Positions 49,711 through 61,542 of a stretch of DNA of 64,000 nucleotides are shown here, piece after piece (position 1 is the stretch's first letter; each line of letters starts with the position of its first letter). The stretch is taken from NCBI GenBank assembly GCA_013398615.1, contig VZSR01003807.1:14251984-14315983 (forward strand). The letters are read 5' to 3'. The notes below the pieces were generated by a model. It saw only the letters and a list, made by a program, of their open reading frames with translations, searched no databases and had not been told where the DNA came from. This DNA is from Brachypodius melanocephalos. Taxonomy: Eukaryota > Chordata > Aves > Passeriformes > Pycnonotidae. The position numbers and the translations under genes are program-made.

Positions 49711-52700
49711 CAGCAAAGCTGACATTTCCAATAATGTTTTGTTCAAAATACGTTAGAAGCACTGATGAAATCCCCTTGAGATTTTACTTTTCAAGGAGCT
49801 CTCCAGGCCAACCCACAGTTATATCCTATATGATTATCATAAATCAAGCATCTACTTCAAAAAAATTCTCAGTTATATGGGAGCCCAAACAAATGAAAAC
49901 ACCAGTATACCTCACTTCTCAAATCCACTACCACTGAGGAAACAAGACAATTCTTTTTTAGGGCTCTGGAATTCCAAATAAGTAAAAAGAGAGAAAAGCC
50001 CATAATAAAGAATTCAGTATAAGAGATGGAATCTTAACATGACTTTGTAGCACATGTATAGATATTTTATGTTAATTTGTTTCTTCCTTTTCCTTTTTTA
50101 CTGAATCTGCTCTGATGTTCAATGAACAAGAACAAGTTTTCATCAAGAAGGAACACTTAGAAAAAATGAAACCTTCTTTTAACAAAAATTTTAAAAAGGG
50201 AAATTGTGCTGCAACTATAGCAGAACATGGGTATACATTGCACTTTAAAGAAGAGGAACTGTGTAGGTATAAGGAGAAAACAAGATGAAATGCTGACAGA
50301 ACTGACTAGAAAGAAATCTCTTTCAAAGGTGATGTATTCATTCTTCAGGGCAATGGATGTTAATCCTATTTTGAAGTGGTCTTGGCTCTTTCTTTTGACT
50401 GTGTCCTTGTTTTAGGTTAATGGTTCTCTTTTGCTCAAAGTACAACCTGTTTTCTTGCATTTAGTCTAAGTTTTCAACCAAACAACAAAAAACAGAGAAG
50501 ACTTTCCATGTTGTGTTGCAGAGAATAGGAAAGAATTTTCCTGAGGTAGAATTGAACCGTAAAAAGGAAACACACCCGAAAGTCAGATAGGACTGAAATG
50601 AGAAAAAAGAGGGAAGTAAAAAGTTAGAAACTGACCAAAGGAAAAAAAATATAGAGAAAGAAAGCATAGGTAGAGAAAACAATTTTTCAACTATGAGATA
50701 TTTATATTTCTGCAAAAGAATTGAAGCAGCAGTAAAGAAAGAGGAAGAAAAAAATTTCATTAGTGACGTGAAAGAATCAAATTTTCAGGTCTTTGGCATA
50801 CTGAAACTGGAGAATTTGAAACAATTAATATATTTTCTTCACCTACACCAAATTTTGAAACCTTGAAACCAGCTGAAAAGCATATGAAGATGTTTGGACA
50901 GGTCTGCAAATAATGCCTGAGAAGTCATATGAATTCAGACTGAGGGACTGGATTGCTTGTGAGGACATGTTTTACAGGAGGTGTTTTTTACAGATTTGGA
51001 AAAAGAAAAAGAATGATTGAGGAAAAAAAATAGTGAGCTTTAAAGGCCTTGGTAAAGAGGATCCTGTGTTTAGGAGAGAAGGAAGAACAAACTTTCGGAA
51101 ATGTAAAAATTGGTGAGAGAAATCCCCACATGAAATGTGGGAGCTGTACAAGAGGAGCAGCTATCTGTACCATGCTCTGTGCTGCTTCTGCTTAGAGCAT
51201 GTCTGGAGAGGGGTTAGCGATGGTGAGGACTGGGATACACGGCTCAGGTGCCCCAAATGCTCATATCTCCTGACCAGTTGTGGTAGGAAAGGAGGAACTG
51301 TGGCATGAGGAAGGTTTTCAGGTCTGCTGTAGGAAGGCTGCAGGCAATTTTAGCTGTCACTGCTTTTTGTGTTCTGCCTGAAAACAGGCTTTGCAGGAGC
51401 ACTGAGGTGAAAGAAGCCTTTTTGAACAGAAACACTGAGCTTTTGGGGAGAATAAAATAATGAGTGAGATGAAGTAGGAGACAGGAAGAGCAGGCTGAAT
51501 CACAGAGTACTTAGAGATATATGCCCACAGTTGTCCATACACCCACTGAGAGTGGCTTGGTAAAACTCCTACTGCTGCTCACTACTTTTATAACCACCAA
51601 TGATCAAATCTTCCCTGACTTTAAGTGTCTTTCCTTTACTGAATTCTAGGGGGTTTCTTTTGTTATGAATCTCTCACTGGGAACTCTGTGAGGTACTTAA
51701 TCTTTGATACTTCAGAATGGAGAATAAAACCGAAGAAAACAAGATTTTATTGCAATACAGAAGAGAAGACATAATTTTCATAAGGAATAATTTCAGACTC
51801 TGTGGAATAAGATGCAGAGAAAAAGCCATGAAGTAGGAGATAGAATAAAAGTAGAAAGGGTGTGAACCCAATCTAGAATTAATCTAATTTTATACAGTTT
51901 TATGGTTTATGTCCATAGCAGTTACTTGAAAAAACTAGTTATATATTTATATCTAATTTATAGATTTATATCTGTTTACTAACCATAAAATTAGAATACA
52001 TAACTAGGAACAGAAAGACCTAAGGTTAAAGACTTTTCTGGTTGACTCGTGGTTTGTAACTGAAAATTGATATCTGAAACCCAGGACTACAAACAATCTG
52101 TAAGTTATAGCAGCAAGAGCTAAGCAAGTCTAAGCAGAAAGAAATTGATGTATTAGCTAGTTGTGATGTGTAAGGTGTCTCTATTCTTAGTAGAGAGATT
52201 ATTCTTATCAGTGAAATTCTGCCTATCTCACAGAAGAGTTGGCACTGTGTGTTGTCTCCTGAGGATGCTTGTCAAATACCAGCACTGCTGCTAAAACAGA
52301 AAGTTCTGGCTACTCCTGGTAGTATCCCCTAGAGGCAAAAAACTGTGACTTAAAGTAACCCTGATAAGAAAAGTGAAATAACTTTCTTAGTGAGTAGCAT
52401 ACTCAGAAACATGCAACTTTTTTTTTTTTTTTGCTTTGCTACTTCTACTGGTTTCTTAAAATGTGTATGTCTGCATGTGCATTGTTCCATAATGAGAATT
52501 TTTCTGCCAATATTTCCATGACTACTTAAATTTAACAACATACACTGTCATACCTCTGAAATTATAAAGATGAACTGATTTTGAGCTCACTGCAGAGATT
52601 CCTCACAAATGGCTTTTCAGCACTCTGTGCATAAAAAGACTGATTTTGCACAGCTCAGTGGGGTTATTTGTACTTATTTAAACTGAAATATGCTACTGAA

Positions 52701-55700
52701 TCAGAATATCAGAATAATGTAGAAAGCTAAAAAATGACCAAGGCTGTGGAGGACCAAGCATAATTTCTGATATCTCATTGAGCTTTGTAATCAGGAAAGA
52801 TACCATTTTTATTGCACCATGTCTATAGAAGTATCAGTCAGAGTTTTTCCTGCAGAGTATTGACTAAAATATACTTACCCAGTGAAACAAAATTTAGCTG
52901 CTGCATGTCATCTGATTGACTTTTACCACTTGAATTCTGATTCCTAAGGCTAAAATAGTAGACTAGAAAGTAGTCTAAGTAGTGAACAACTGTATCTTCT
53001 GAATCATTCTGATTTACCAGAACCAGGGACTTCTCCAAAGCCCTTTACATAATTTTGCTTTAAATTCCATACACCTGCAACATACTTGAAGCAAAGCACA
53101 TGAGGAAATTATATATGACTCCTTTGATGTAAAAGCTCATTAACCATGTAAAAGAAAAGTGGTTAACTGTATTTTTCAAATGGTATTTAAAATACTGAAA
53201 CGTTGATACCTAAAGTATCAACTAAATGTTGATACCTGAAGTATCAACTACAGTAAGTAGTCCTGAAAAGAAAATCTAATGATACAAAATGTTGTTGTTA
53301 CCATTTTTCTCACATGAATAGATATAGAAAAAATTCACCAAGTCTTTTGAAAAGCAAAAAGAACAATAGTGAAACCATAAGAGCAATTATCCACCTGTGG
53401 AATTTTAAACTTTTGTTTTGTGGCAAATTTATTTAGAAATCAGTGGTAGTGAACTTAGTGTTATTCAGTGTCCATTGGTCTGATTTTCTTGTCAGCTTTA
53501 TGATTGATAAAGTGAATTGTTATTATATAATTAATTTTGATAACTCAAAGCTGTCGATCAAGACAAAGCAGTGTTAATTTTATTATTGATTATTTTCCCC
53601 TTACTTTATATAGTTCTTTCTGTTATGAATGTGTTTACTTTTCCTGTAAATTACACAAGCCAAAATGACCCGCACAAAATCAGTGATTTAGTCAATAATT
53701 GAATGTACAGAATTAAAGTCACATTCCAAGTTTGCTACATTCACTGGATGTTGTCATGAAAGGTATCCTGTACCGCCTTTTGACAGTGTAACTCACAGGA
53801 TTCTGGTGAAATTACAGTAATCCAAAACCACAGAAAATCCTCCAACACAAAAAATAAATGGAAACTCCAGGTTTTACTGCCCTGTCATGGTTAAAAAATA
53901 ATTTAACTAACCAACAAGAATATCTTCATTATACTGAAATCGTATCACTTCAGCCTAACTCTGATAGTACACTTCAGTTACACTAACTCAAAATAAAAGA
54001 ATGGAGATAATTCTGATGGTTAGGGCAGAAGAACAGGATATCCTTTGTTTCTCCTTCTGACTCTCTCATGCTCTGATCCTGGTTACATTGCTTAATATTT
54101 CTACTATAGATTTTGAGTATGAGAACTGGAAAGGAGAACTATTAATGAACTCAGTTTGCTGGAGTTTGAGTGGGAGAAGTATAATGCATGTTGTCTGCGT
54201 ATAACTTTATGGCTGTGCAAATCCAATACAAATATCCCAGTGTATACCAATGTGCTATTCAGAAAGCATATATTAAATGTTTTTAGAGAAAGGAATGGAT
54301 ATGGAACCATGTCTGGCTATTGATTTTCTTTCTAATTGCTTGCTAGCAAATTATACAATTTTTTCCCCCTAATTTAGTCTCTATTATGATGACTGTAACT
54401 GTATTTTACATTATTGTGGCATTCTAGAATTTCGAATTATCCATTTATAAAAAGAAGAAAAAAAAAGCGGGAAGATTATCTTTGGTACAAAGAATTCACA
54501 AGCTAAATCAAGGGGATAAAAAAGGCAAATAATGAATATTTGGAAATAATGAGAAAACAGTGACTAGCTAGCTGTTAGGTGGATACATGATTTATACAAA
54601 TATCTCGGACACTTCTTGCTCAGGTTTCATAATGGGTGCTAGAAGAGAGAATCTACAGATGTCAGTGGTTGTCTCCTGCTAGTTACAGATAAGCATTTCC
54701 TTGCTAATACTGTAATGAAATTAAGAAACACTTGCAGTCATTGTCCCCACAATTTTGCCAATTCACTTTGGACAAAATGAGTAAATGTGTCTTTGTTGAA
54801 TTATTCATTATATACATTCCAGGCATTATTCTTCCCACAAGGCCATCAGCCAGTGAGAAGTCATCATGGACTCTGCCACATCAATAATTTCTGCTTTTAT
54901 TAGTTTTCATAAAAATAGCTGGTTAATTCTGATCATAATTATTTCACATTTTTGGGATTCTGAAGGATACTTTGATCCTAGAAATATTTTTTTCATTTTC
55001 TTCCTTTCAAATTTTCCTGCTGTTCCAAACTTGGTCTGTAAGGTAAAATCAAAAATCCATCAAATGTTAATATTAAAAAGAATGATGCGAGTTAGTTCTT
55101 TAAGAAAGGAGTCTTTTTTTGTTTTGCTACTCTTCCCTGGATATAGTATTCATTATCACTTTGTAGCGTTTCACTAGACGAAACCAAAACCAGGTTTTTT
55201 ACCATGTAGTTGTTTGACTATGTGGATGGATGGATTGAACTTCAAAGCCGGGTTATAGTCTCTCTTCTGCTTGGTATGAATCCAATTTCAGTCAGAAAAG
55301 ATAAGCAGTGGAGTCATCTGGTGCCTTGTCACTCCCATGTCTGTTGCAGATGCCCCAATAATCTGTTACTTGGTGAGGAAAATGCAAGAGCTGTATTCAA
55401 GAGAAATGGTCTTTTTGTTTTGTAGGTAAATGATACCTGGAAGTATGGGAATGCCTTGAACAACATGAAACTGCCTTGTGTGCAAGAAAAAAGTATTAAA
55501 AGAAGAATAAAGTGCAGGAAATATTTGCAATTCTGAAACTAATGAATATGCAAAATATTTAAAACATCATATTGTTCAGAAGCGAGAACCCTGTTCTTTC
55601 ATTATCAAATTTTTACTCTCTTGACAGCTGCAGGAGTCAAGGTTGACAACACAGAGATGGTGTAGCTCTTCAAAATGCATCTTACATGGTTCCACCTGGA

Positions 55701-55880
55701 GCATCCTCCTCTCAGTAACATCTGCTGTACTCCCAGATGGATCCTGATGAGTAATGTGTGCATCCAGCAAGGAGACCATGAAGCACTGGTGACTACCAGC
55801 ATCCATGCAGGCTCAGACACTGAAAATTACTTCACAAGAGGGTGTGTGACTATTTCTTGCTATGTCTTGTTTCTAAATTT
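49711..55880. other. Unassigned AT-rich sequence
   Basis: About 6.2 kb with no recognised gene, RNA or repeat family, apart from a run of about 16 T near 52420 and the duplicated hairpin listed separately. Open frames are about 100 codons at most and show no motif. Confidence 0.55.
53202..53248. repeat. Tandemly duplicated hairpin, period 26
   Basis: Two copies of GTTGATAC-ct(a/g)aa-GTATCAAC stand in tandem (53202-53222 and 53228-53248). Each is a perfect 8-bp stem with a 5-base loop, and the copies differ by one loop base. The 26-base period, including the spacer, indicates a recent local duplication. Confidence 0.9.
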
Positions 55881-55993
55881 AAAAAAAAAAAAACCAAAAA
55901 AAAACAAAAAAACACCCCCAAACCCAAAAAAACCCCAAACACCAAAAAAACACCCAAACAAAACAAAAACCCCAACCAATTAAACAAAAAACC
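55881..55993. repeat. A/C-rich low-complexity tract
   Basis: The plus strand is essentially only A and C: a run of 12 or more A, then AAACC/AAACCCC units. Long Lys/Pro/Asn or Phe/Val/Gly frames predicted across it are artefacts. It is similar in style to 3915-4067. Confidence 0.93.
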
Positions 55994-58639
55994 CTCAAGC
56001 CCGCAAGACCAGAATGAGACAGAAAATGGGAAAAAGATCTTGCAGATTTTTTTTAACAAAACCTTACTTAATGTAACTTTACTTACTCCTTATTTGTGTA
56101 AAGCAGCAAATTATGTACTGAAATTTGAAGAGCTGGGTTTTGAGAGCAGAAGAGTTTGTGGAAAGAATGATAAGAAAGGTGAATTTGTCTTTTCTCTCTG
56201 AGTGGAAGAAAAGATGGAGAGTTCCAGCAGATACTAATTACTGTCTCAGAAAAACAAAGTGGGAGCCATTAACTCCCTGAAATCCCTCTCTGCTTTCAGG
56301 AGAAAAGTGTGCCATGCTCAGCTGAGACCTGTCCATTTCTCATCTGTACAAATATTGAAGCAGCAGAAAATGGCATTTTCTCTCCTTTTAGGGGAGTTTA
56401 GGCAGAGAAAAACCATGGCAGAATTAATCTCCCCCAGTTTTAACCAACTAATGGTTATCTAGACTAAGCTCTTTTTAGAGACCTTTTTTTATTCTCGGTG
56501 ATGAATGGAGAAGGGATGCTTTGCCTCAATACGGAGCTGTCATTACCCATAGAGAGCAACTATACAATGAATTTGATTTTCAGTGATTCACCATCACATC
56601 ACTTTGATTGTCTTTCTGTCTTTCGTGTAGATTTTTAAATTTTTGCTTTGTTGTTATGCATATTCTAAAAGGTACAAATGGTAGGATTAGGAAAAATACA
56701 TAGCAATTCAAAAAGTGCACTAAAATAAAAAAATATTAGTTTAATCAAGCAATCTCAATGATATTCATTGTGTAGGACTCTCCTTCAAATCAATGAAAAT
56801 GTATGTTCCCTGGAAACATATAACCCTGGAAAAATCTATGAGGTCTAATTATAGGCAGCTTAATTGCTTCTAGTAAAAGCATTTGAAAAAAAAATCACAG
56901 CTTTTCGTATGACTGCAGGAATTAATTGAAAAATTCCATTACAATTTGTTAAAACAGAAAGGAAAGCTTTCAGTATTTCTTGTATTGGGAGGCATTTGTA
57001 ATTAGTGGCACGTTTTGTTTCATGAACATAAAGTTTTCATAGCACTTTTCAGATACATTCCTCTCTCTAAAAATAAAATATAGCTTTTCCTGAGTGAATT
57101 ATAACATGAAATATGTGTGCAATGTTGTATTCATCACCACACTTTTATGTACTATGCATTATGTACTATTCACTAATGATTTTTTTAAAGATTTATAGAA
57201 CTATTCTCTTGTGAAAAGTGCATAATTTTCAAAGCTGTATTTTTCAGGACCACATGAAGCTTACCTGTTGCTTGTATGGATACAACTAATAATGATATTT
57301 TCAGTAATAATGATGCTGCTGCTGATATTAATAATAATATGTGAGAACGACAACTTCCTGAAAACTCATCAGTTTTAACTTGATAAATTATACATCTTAA
57401 TAGATCGTGTTACTTTATATAGAAACCTTGTTCTTCTTGTGTATTGAGGCCGTCAAATCACTAGGGTAATACATGATTTTCTCAAACATTAATTGCTGTA
57501 GCTAAAGTAGACCCAGAACTTTGACCATGTAAAGGTTTTCTGTTAGTCAACAAAAAATATGTTATTGTTGAAGTACAAATACAAGATATTTCATAAAAGA
57601 TTAATACTGTTTTTTATGAAAAAGCACTGTTATGGGTTATTAATTAAAGGATTAAGACCTCACTCCTCTTTCCTCCCCTGCCCTCTTCCCTATAAAGGAA
57701 AAAATGTTTTGTCAGCAAGAAAGAAATAGGCCAAAAGGGAGAGACTAACATAGGAGAAACAAATATTCATGCAGGATTTTGTTTTCTACATTGCTGAAGG
57801 ATAGAAGTAATATTTAAGTTTGAAAAATTTACTTGATTCCTTTATTCTATATAATTCTATATGCCATGCTAAATAGAATGTAAAATCTATTAATTTTTAA
57901 GAACCAAGATGTATCTGTAAGAGTTCTGAATACCTGTTTACACTATTAGTTATCTCAATATTCACAGGAACATCCCCAAGATAATTTTTCACTTTGTAAG
58001 TGGTTTTGAGTTTACTAATTCTGTTTAAAAGGTTTTAGAAGATCTCTGTTGTTAAGTAAATCAAATCAATTTGATCAAAAAGTTATTTTTGTGAGATGCT
58101 CTGTAAATCAGGCAGGTGATAGATGTAGTTAGACTTTGGCTACACTTGTGAGACTGTTGGCAAAATGCACACAGCTATATGATGACACTCACAGCTCAGA
58201 GGTCCACATTCAGTTTAGTGCTGCTTCTTAGAGTCAATAGAAGAAAAAAATCTTGAAAGCAACCCACAACATCTTAAGAAAGTTATTCAGAACTGACTAA
58301 AGGAGTTGTGCATTTAAAACACCTTCTCTCTTGCCAACAATCAAGGCAACATGAAGTTAATAAATATCTGCACTGAAGATGTTGAAATTGGAACATGATT
58401 AATTGTACTATGCTTCACATTATATTCTTGTAAGGGAAGGAGAACAACTCAGCCCAAGCTGAAGAACTGCTAAGGTGTGATAAGTGGGTAGAGAAAAAGG
58501 AATACAGAAGTTACTGAGTTGTGCTGTAAGTGCAATTATTAATAGTTTTATGTTAAATTTGATTTATTGATGTTCTGTATATATTTATCATTGAAAAACT
58601 TTTTCATCAAGGCATTTTCCCTACTGACTGTATGATGGG
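55994..58639. other. Unassigned AT-rich sequence
   Basis: No gene or repeat family was recognised. A short AAT/GCT-rich patch lies near 57290-57345. Confidence 0.58.
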
Positions 58640-58905
58640 CAAATAGATGTTCATTACATTTGCAAAAGACATCAAGCTGGGAGAAAGGCGCTACCAAGAC
58701 ACTGATGGAATTCAAAGTCACCTTAGCAAATTCAAAAGTGGGCTGAAAAAACCTAGGATATTCGGAAAACACAAATGTGAAGTTCTACACTTAGATAACA
58801 AAGCATACAACGTGAACTGGGGAACAAGCTGGGAAGCTTCTCTTCATAACTAGAGCTGTTGGTGAACTAGAGAAATAGAAGCTTAACATGAATCTAAAAA
58901 GGTGA
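58640..58905 (+). mobile_element. Old CR1 LINE fragment
   Basis: A diverged plus-strand CR1 piece from just around and after the reverse-transcriptase active site. The recognisable line is TTTGCAAAAGACATCAAGCTGG, then a 'CAAATGTGAAGTTCTACACTTAG' block. In the older CR1 groups the equivalents are 'TTTGCAGATGACACCAAGCTGGG' and 'CAAATGCAAAGT.CT.CACTTAGG'. Both ends fade into unique sequence. Confidence 0.75.
58647..58853 (+). pseudogene. CR1 reverse-transcriptase remnant, inactive
   Basis: A 68-codon frame translates to FAKDIKLG (58659-58682) at the place of the family's FADDTKLG catalytic box and later to CEVLHLD, the counterpart of the C(K/R)VLHLG motif. The first catalytic aspartate is Lys. 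It is a fragment with no function as an enzyme. Confidence 0.72.
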
Positions 58906-59898
58906 TAGATACCCTTTCACTACAAACACAATTCTGTAACACTTCCAAAACCCCCTTTATTTTATTTTGGGAAATAACCTCTCTACTCCTTTGGGATGGT
59001 TTTATCTAGGGTAGCATGCAGTCTGGAACAGTTCTGGAAAGCCTTTCCAGGAAGGGCAAAGACTGACTGAAGACAGTGAGGGAGAGATAAAAAGATCACC
59101 ATCTGGAAAATAAGGTCTGTGAAGGCAGACTGAATGGACTCCATGTTTAGGCACTTATTTCTGTAAGTTCTCCTCTCTCCCTTGAGTTCTTAGGACACCT
59201 GCTAAAGGCATAAAGATTGGTTTTCTGTGTTCCAGAGACATTCCCTCTTTTAGTAACAAACTTCCTTCCTACGGAAGTTTCCTATTGAAACAACATTTAC
59301 TTGTGCTTTTTCTGCAATTTGCAGATTATTTTTGAACAAAATATCTAGCAAATAACATAAATTGGGGGTCAAGGTCTTGATAAATTCCATTTGATAGATA
59401 AACTGTCAAACCTCAAAATTTTGAGCTTACTCATAAACCCCATTATTTTCTCTTTAGAGGTGAAAAGGATGTCTCCCTATGGCCATCATGTTGCTGTGAT
59501 TTGAAGACTGGAAAATAAAAATCAACACGAACCATAGCTGGAAGTCTTAGAAAACTGACAGAAAAATGATGAGGTGATGAAGCATGTAAGCATGTGCCAA
59601 TATTCACTCCATGGGTCCAGCTACCACCTCTATTTGCTTTTATGATGAAAAATATTTCAGTTTGCAAAATATCACATGGTCATAATCAGATGCCCTAAGT
59701 CACATTCCCTGCTGTTAGTGAACAGCTGGGTGCTAACAGAAAAACAGAATGAGCAGTAGCAGTTGTTTCATTTTTACTCCACCTTATAAAATTGAAGTAC
59801 TTCAGAGAATTTAGAAACAGAGGTAGTCAATATGATTCTGATTTAGAAAATGCACCATAGAATGCATAATACTTTTGGTGAAAACTATTGTAAAAACT
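58906..59898. other. Unassigned sequence
   Basis: Nothing recognisable. Confidence 0.58.
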
Positions 59899-59962
59899 CT
59901 TTTTTGTTGTTTGTTTAGTGGTTTTGTTTTGGTTTGGTTTTGGTTTGGTTTAATTTAGTTTG
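59899..59962. repeat. T/G-rich low-complexity tract (TTTGG/TTTTGG units)
   Basis: A run of TTTTGG and TTTGG units, with TTTGTT at its start. It is the complement of the A/C-rich tracts elsewhere in the window. Confidence 0.92.
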
Positions 59963-61199
59963 ACTGGATCTAGACTGCAGGGGATAGATAATGGCATGGT
60001 TATTCATGTTTAAACAAGGACTTTTTTTCCTTAAATTATTTTATTTTTTCATGAGTTGCAAGATTTTTTATTAAGAGAAGAATTTTCAAAAAGCCAAAAA
60101 GAATAATTGGATTACATAATTTAAGAAATATTTTATTAGAAATCAGAAGGCAATATTACATTATGCTGCTATAATTGTATTTATAGCTGTTGAAATTATG
60201 AAGAGCTTAAAGTGAAAACCATTAAGATAACAGCAACTAGTTTAGTCCAAATGGAAATGGATACAGGGAATTTTGACTGGAATTTTGATTGGAAGACAAG
60301 CTGGACAGTTTGTCTTCCAATAAACCAAACCACCTATTTTCCTCCCAGTTCTCCAGGTAATATGAAGAAATTAAAGTCCAGAACATTAAAGTTTTGGTCT
60401 CTGGAACTTTTCTTTGGAAATGTAGCCCAGTGAGTATATGGTAAAAATCTCTCTTTATGTCTGCCTCATTTTGTTGGAGAATCTTGAATGGCTTTAAAGA
60501 GCATTCCACAGCTTGAAAAGTCCTTTTCACCTATTCTCTTGGCTTTATAATTACTATCTCTCCCATTCCTATATGACAGGGCTCTGAACAATACTGCTAT
60601 CACTGAAGCAAATAAGAAATTCTGAGGTCTGGTGGCAGCTTTCATTAAGTTCAGTTACTTTTATTAAATTCAGTTCTGTGTCACTGGTGCTGGTGTGTGT
60701 CTTTTTGCAGTTAATAATCTTGAGTGGTAAAGTTATAGTTTCTTCTCTGATAAATACGAACAAGAAAGCCATAGCATCTCACCACGGGAAGCCTTTCTAG
60801 ACTGGTGGGCACAGTTGTTTCCTCAGAAAATCACCTTTAGATACCCAGCTGTATCTGGTTGGTGCTAGAAAAGGGATTTCTAGGTGTGTCTTTCTCACAG
60901 CCCAGTAACTACACGAACTAACACAGTCATACAAGTGACCCTTGGGTCAGGAGCAGATCTCTGAAGACTTTCCTGGTAAAGAATGAAATGAAGTGAAACA
61001 CTAGCAGGACATGACCCTAGACAACAGGGATGTTTCCTTCTGCTTTCACCCCCTTCACCTATTACATACTGAGTATGTTTTGTCCTTTCACTCCTCTTTC
61101 ATCCAACAAATCCAGATATTCGCTTAGTTTTGTATTTCCAGGAAAAAAAAAAAAGACTTGACACCAACAACTTGCTTCAATTTTTAAGCAACTTGCTTT
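59963..61199. other. Unassigned sequence
   Basis: No gene or repeat family was recognised. It contains the hairpin listed next. Confidence 0.58.
60288..60321. other. 15-bp hairpin
   Basis: ATTGGAAGACAA (60288-60299) pairs perfectly with TTGTCTTCCAAT (60310-60321). Inside, GCT pairs with AGT (one G-U), leaving a 4-base loop GGAC. The total is 15 bp. A weaker imperfect extension (TTTT against AAA) lies outside. The left arm is preceded by a near-copy of itself (TTTTGACTGGA then TTTTGATTGGA). Confidence 0.87.
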
Positions 61200-61542
61200 C
61201 TACAGCACAGCAGTTACTTGGAAAGATGAATGGCATCGCTCTGAATGTCCTCTCCTCCTTCCCCCAGCTTTATGTGCTGATGGCACATGGTGTGGGACAT
61301 CCCTTGGGTCAGCTGGGGTCAGCTGTCCTGGCTGTGTCCTCTCCCAGCTCCTTGTGCAGCCCCAGACTGTTTGCTGGCAGGGGTGGGATGAGAAGCAGAA
61401 AAGCCCTTCATGTCGTAAGCACTGCTCAGCAATAACGAAAATATCCTTGTGTTATCAACCTGTTTTCAGCACAAAAATTCAAACACAGCTTCATACCAGC
61501 TACTATGAAGAGAATTAACTCTATCCTAGCCACAATCAGCAA
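61200..61542 (-). mobile_element. Truncated avian ERV LTR
   Basis: On the minus strand, starting at 61542, the sequence follows the 5' portion of an avian LTR family I recognise: 'GGCTAGGATAGAGTTAATTC', 'TAGTAGCTGGTATGAAGC'-type text and 'GATAACACAAGG'. Then come 'TTGCTGAGCAGTGCTTACG', 'GGGGCTGCACAAGGAGC', 'GAGAGGACACAGCCAGGACAGCTGACC' and a 'CATAAAGCTGGGGGAAGG' TATA region. It ends after the leader-like 'GGACATTCAGAGCGATG', close to 61200. The remaining LTR 3' part is missing, so no target duplication can be tested. It is probably ERVL-like, but that class assignment is from memory. Confidence 0.75.
61268..61274 (-). promoter_or_regulatory. TATA-like box of the truncated LTR
   Basis: CATAAAG on the minus strand lies at the position where the family has TATATAAAG, followed by a purine-rich stretch. 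It is weakened relative to the family by substitutions. Confidence 0.35.

Noticed and set aside
55675..56201. Lys/Pro-rich frames of 100-119 codons
   Set aside because: Driven by the A/C-rich tract at 55881-55993.
61130..61435. Plus-strand frame of 101 codons
   Set aside because: Most of it is antisense to the truncated LTR.
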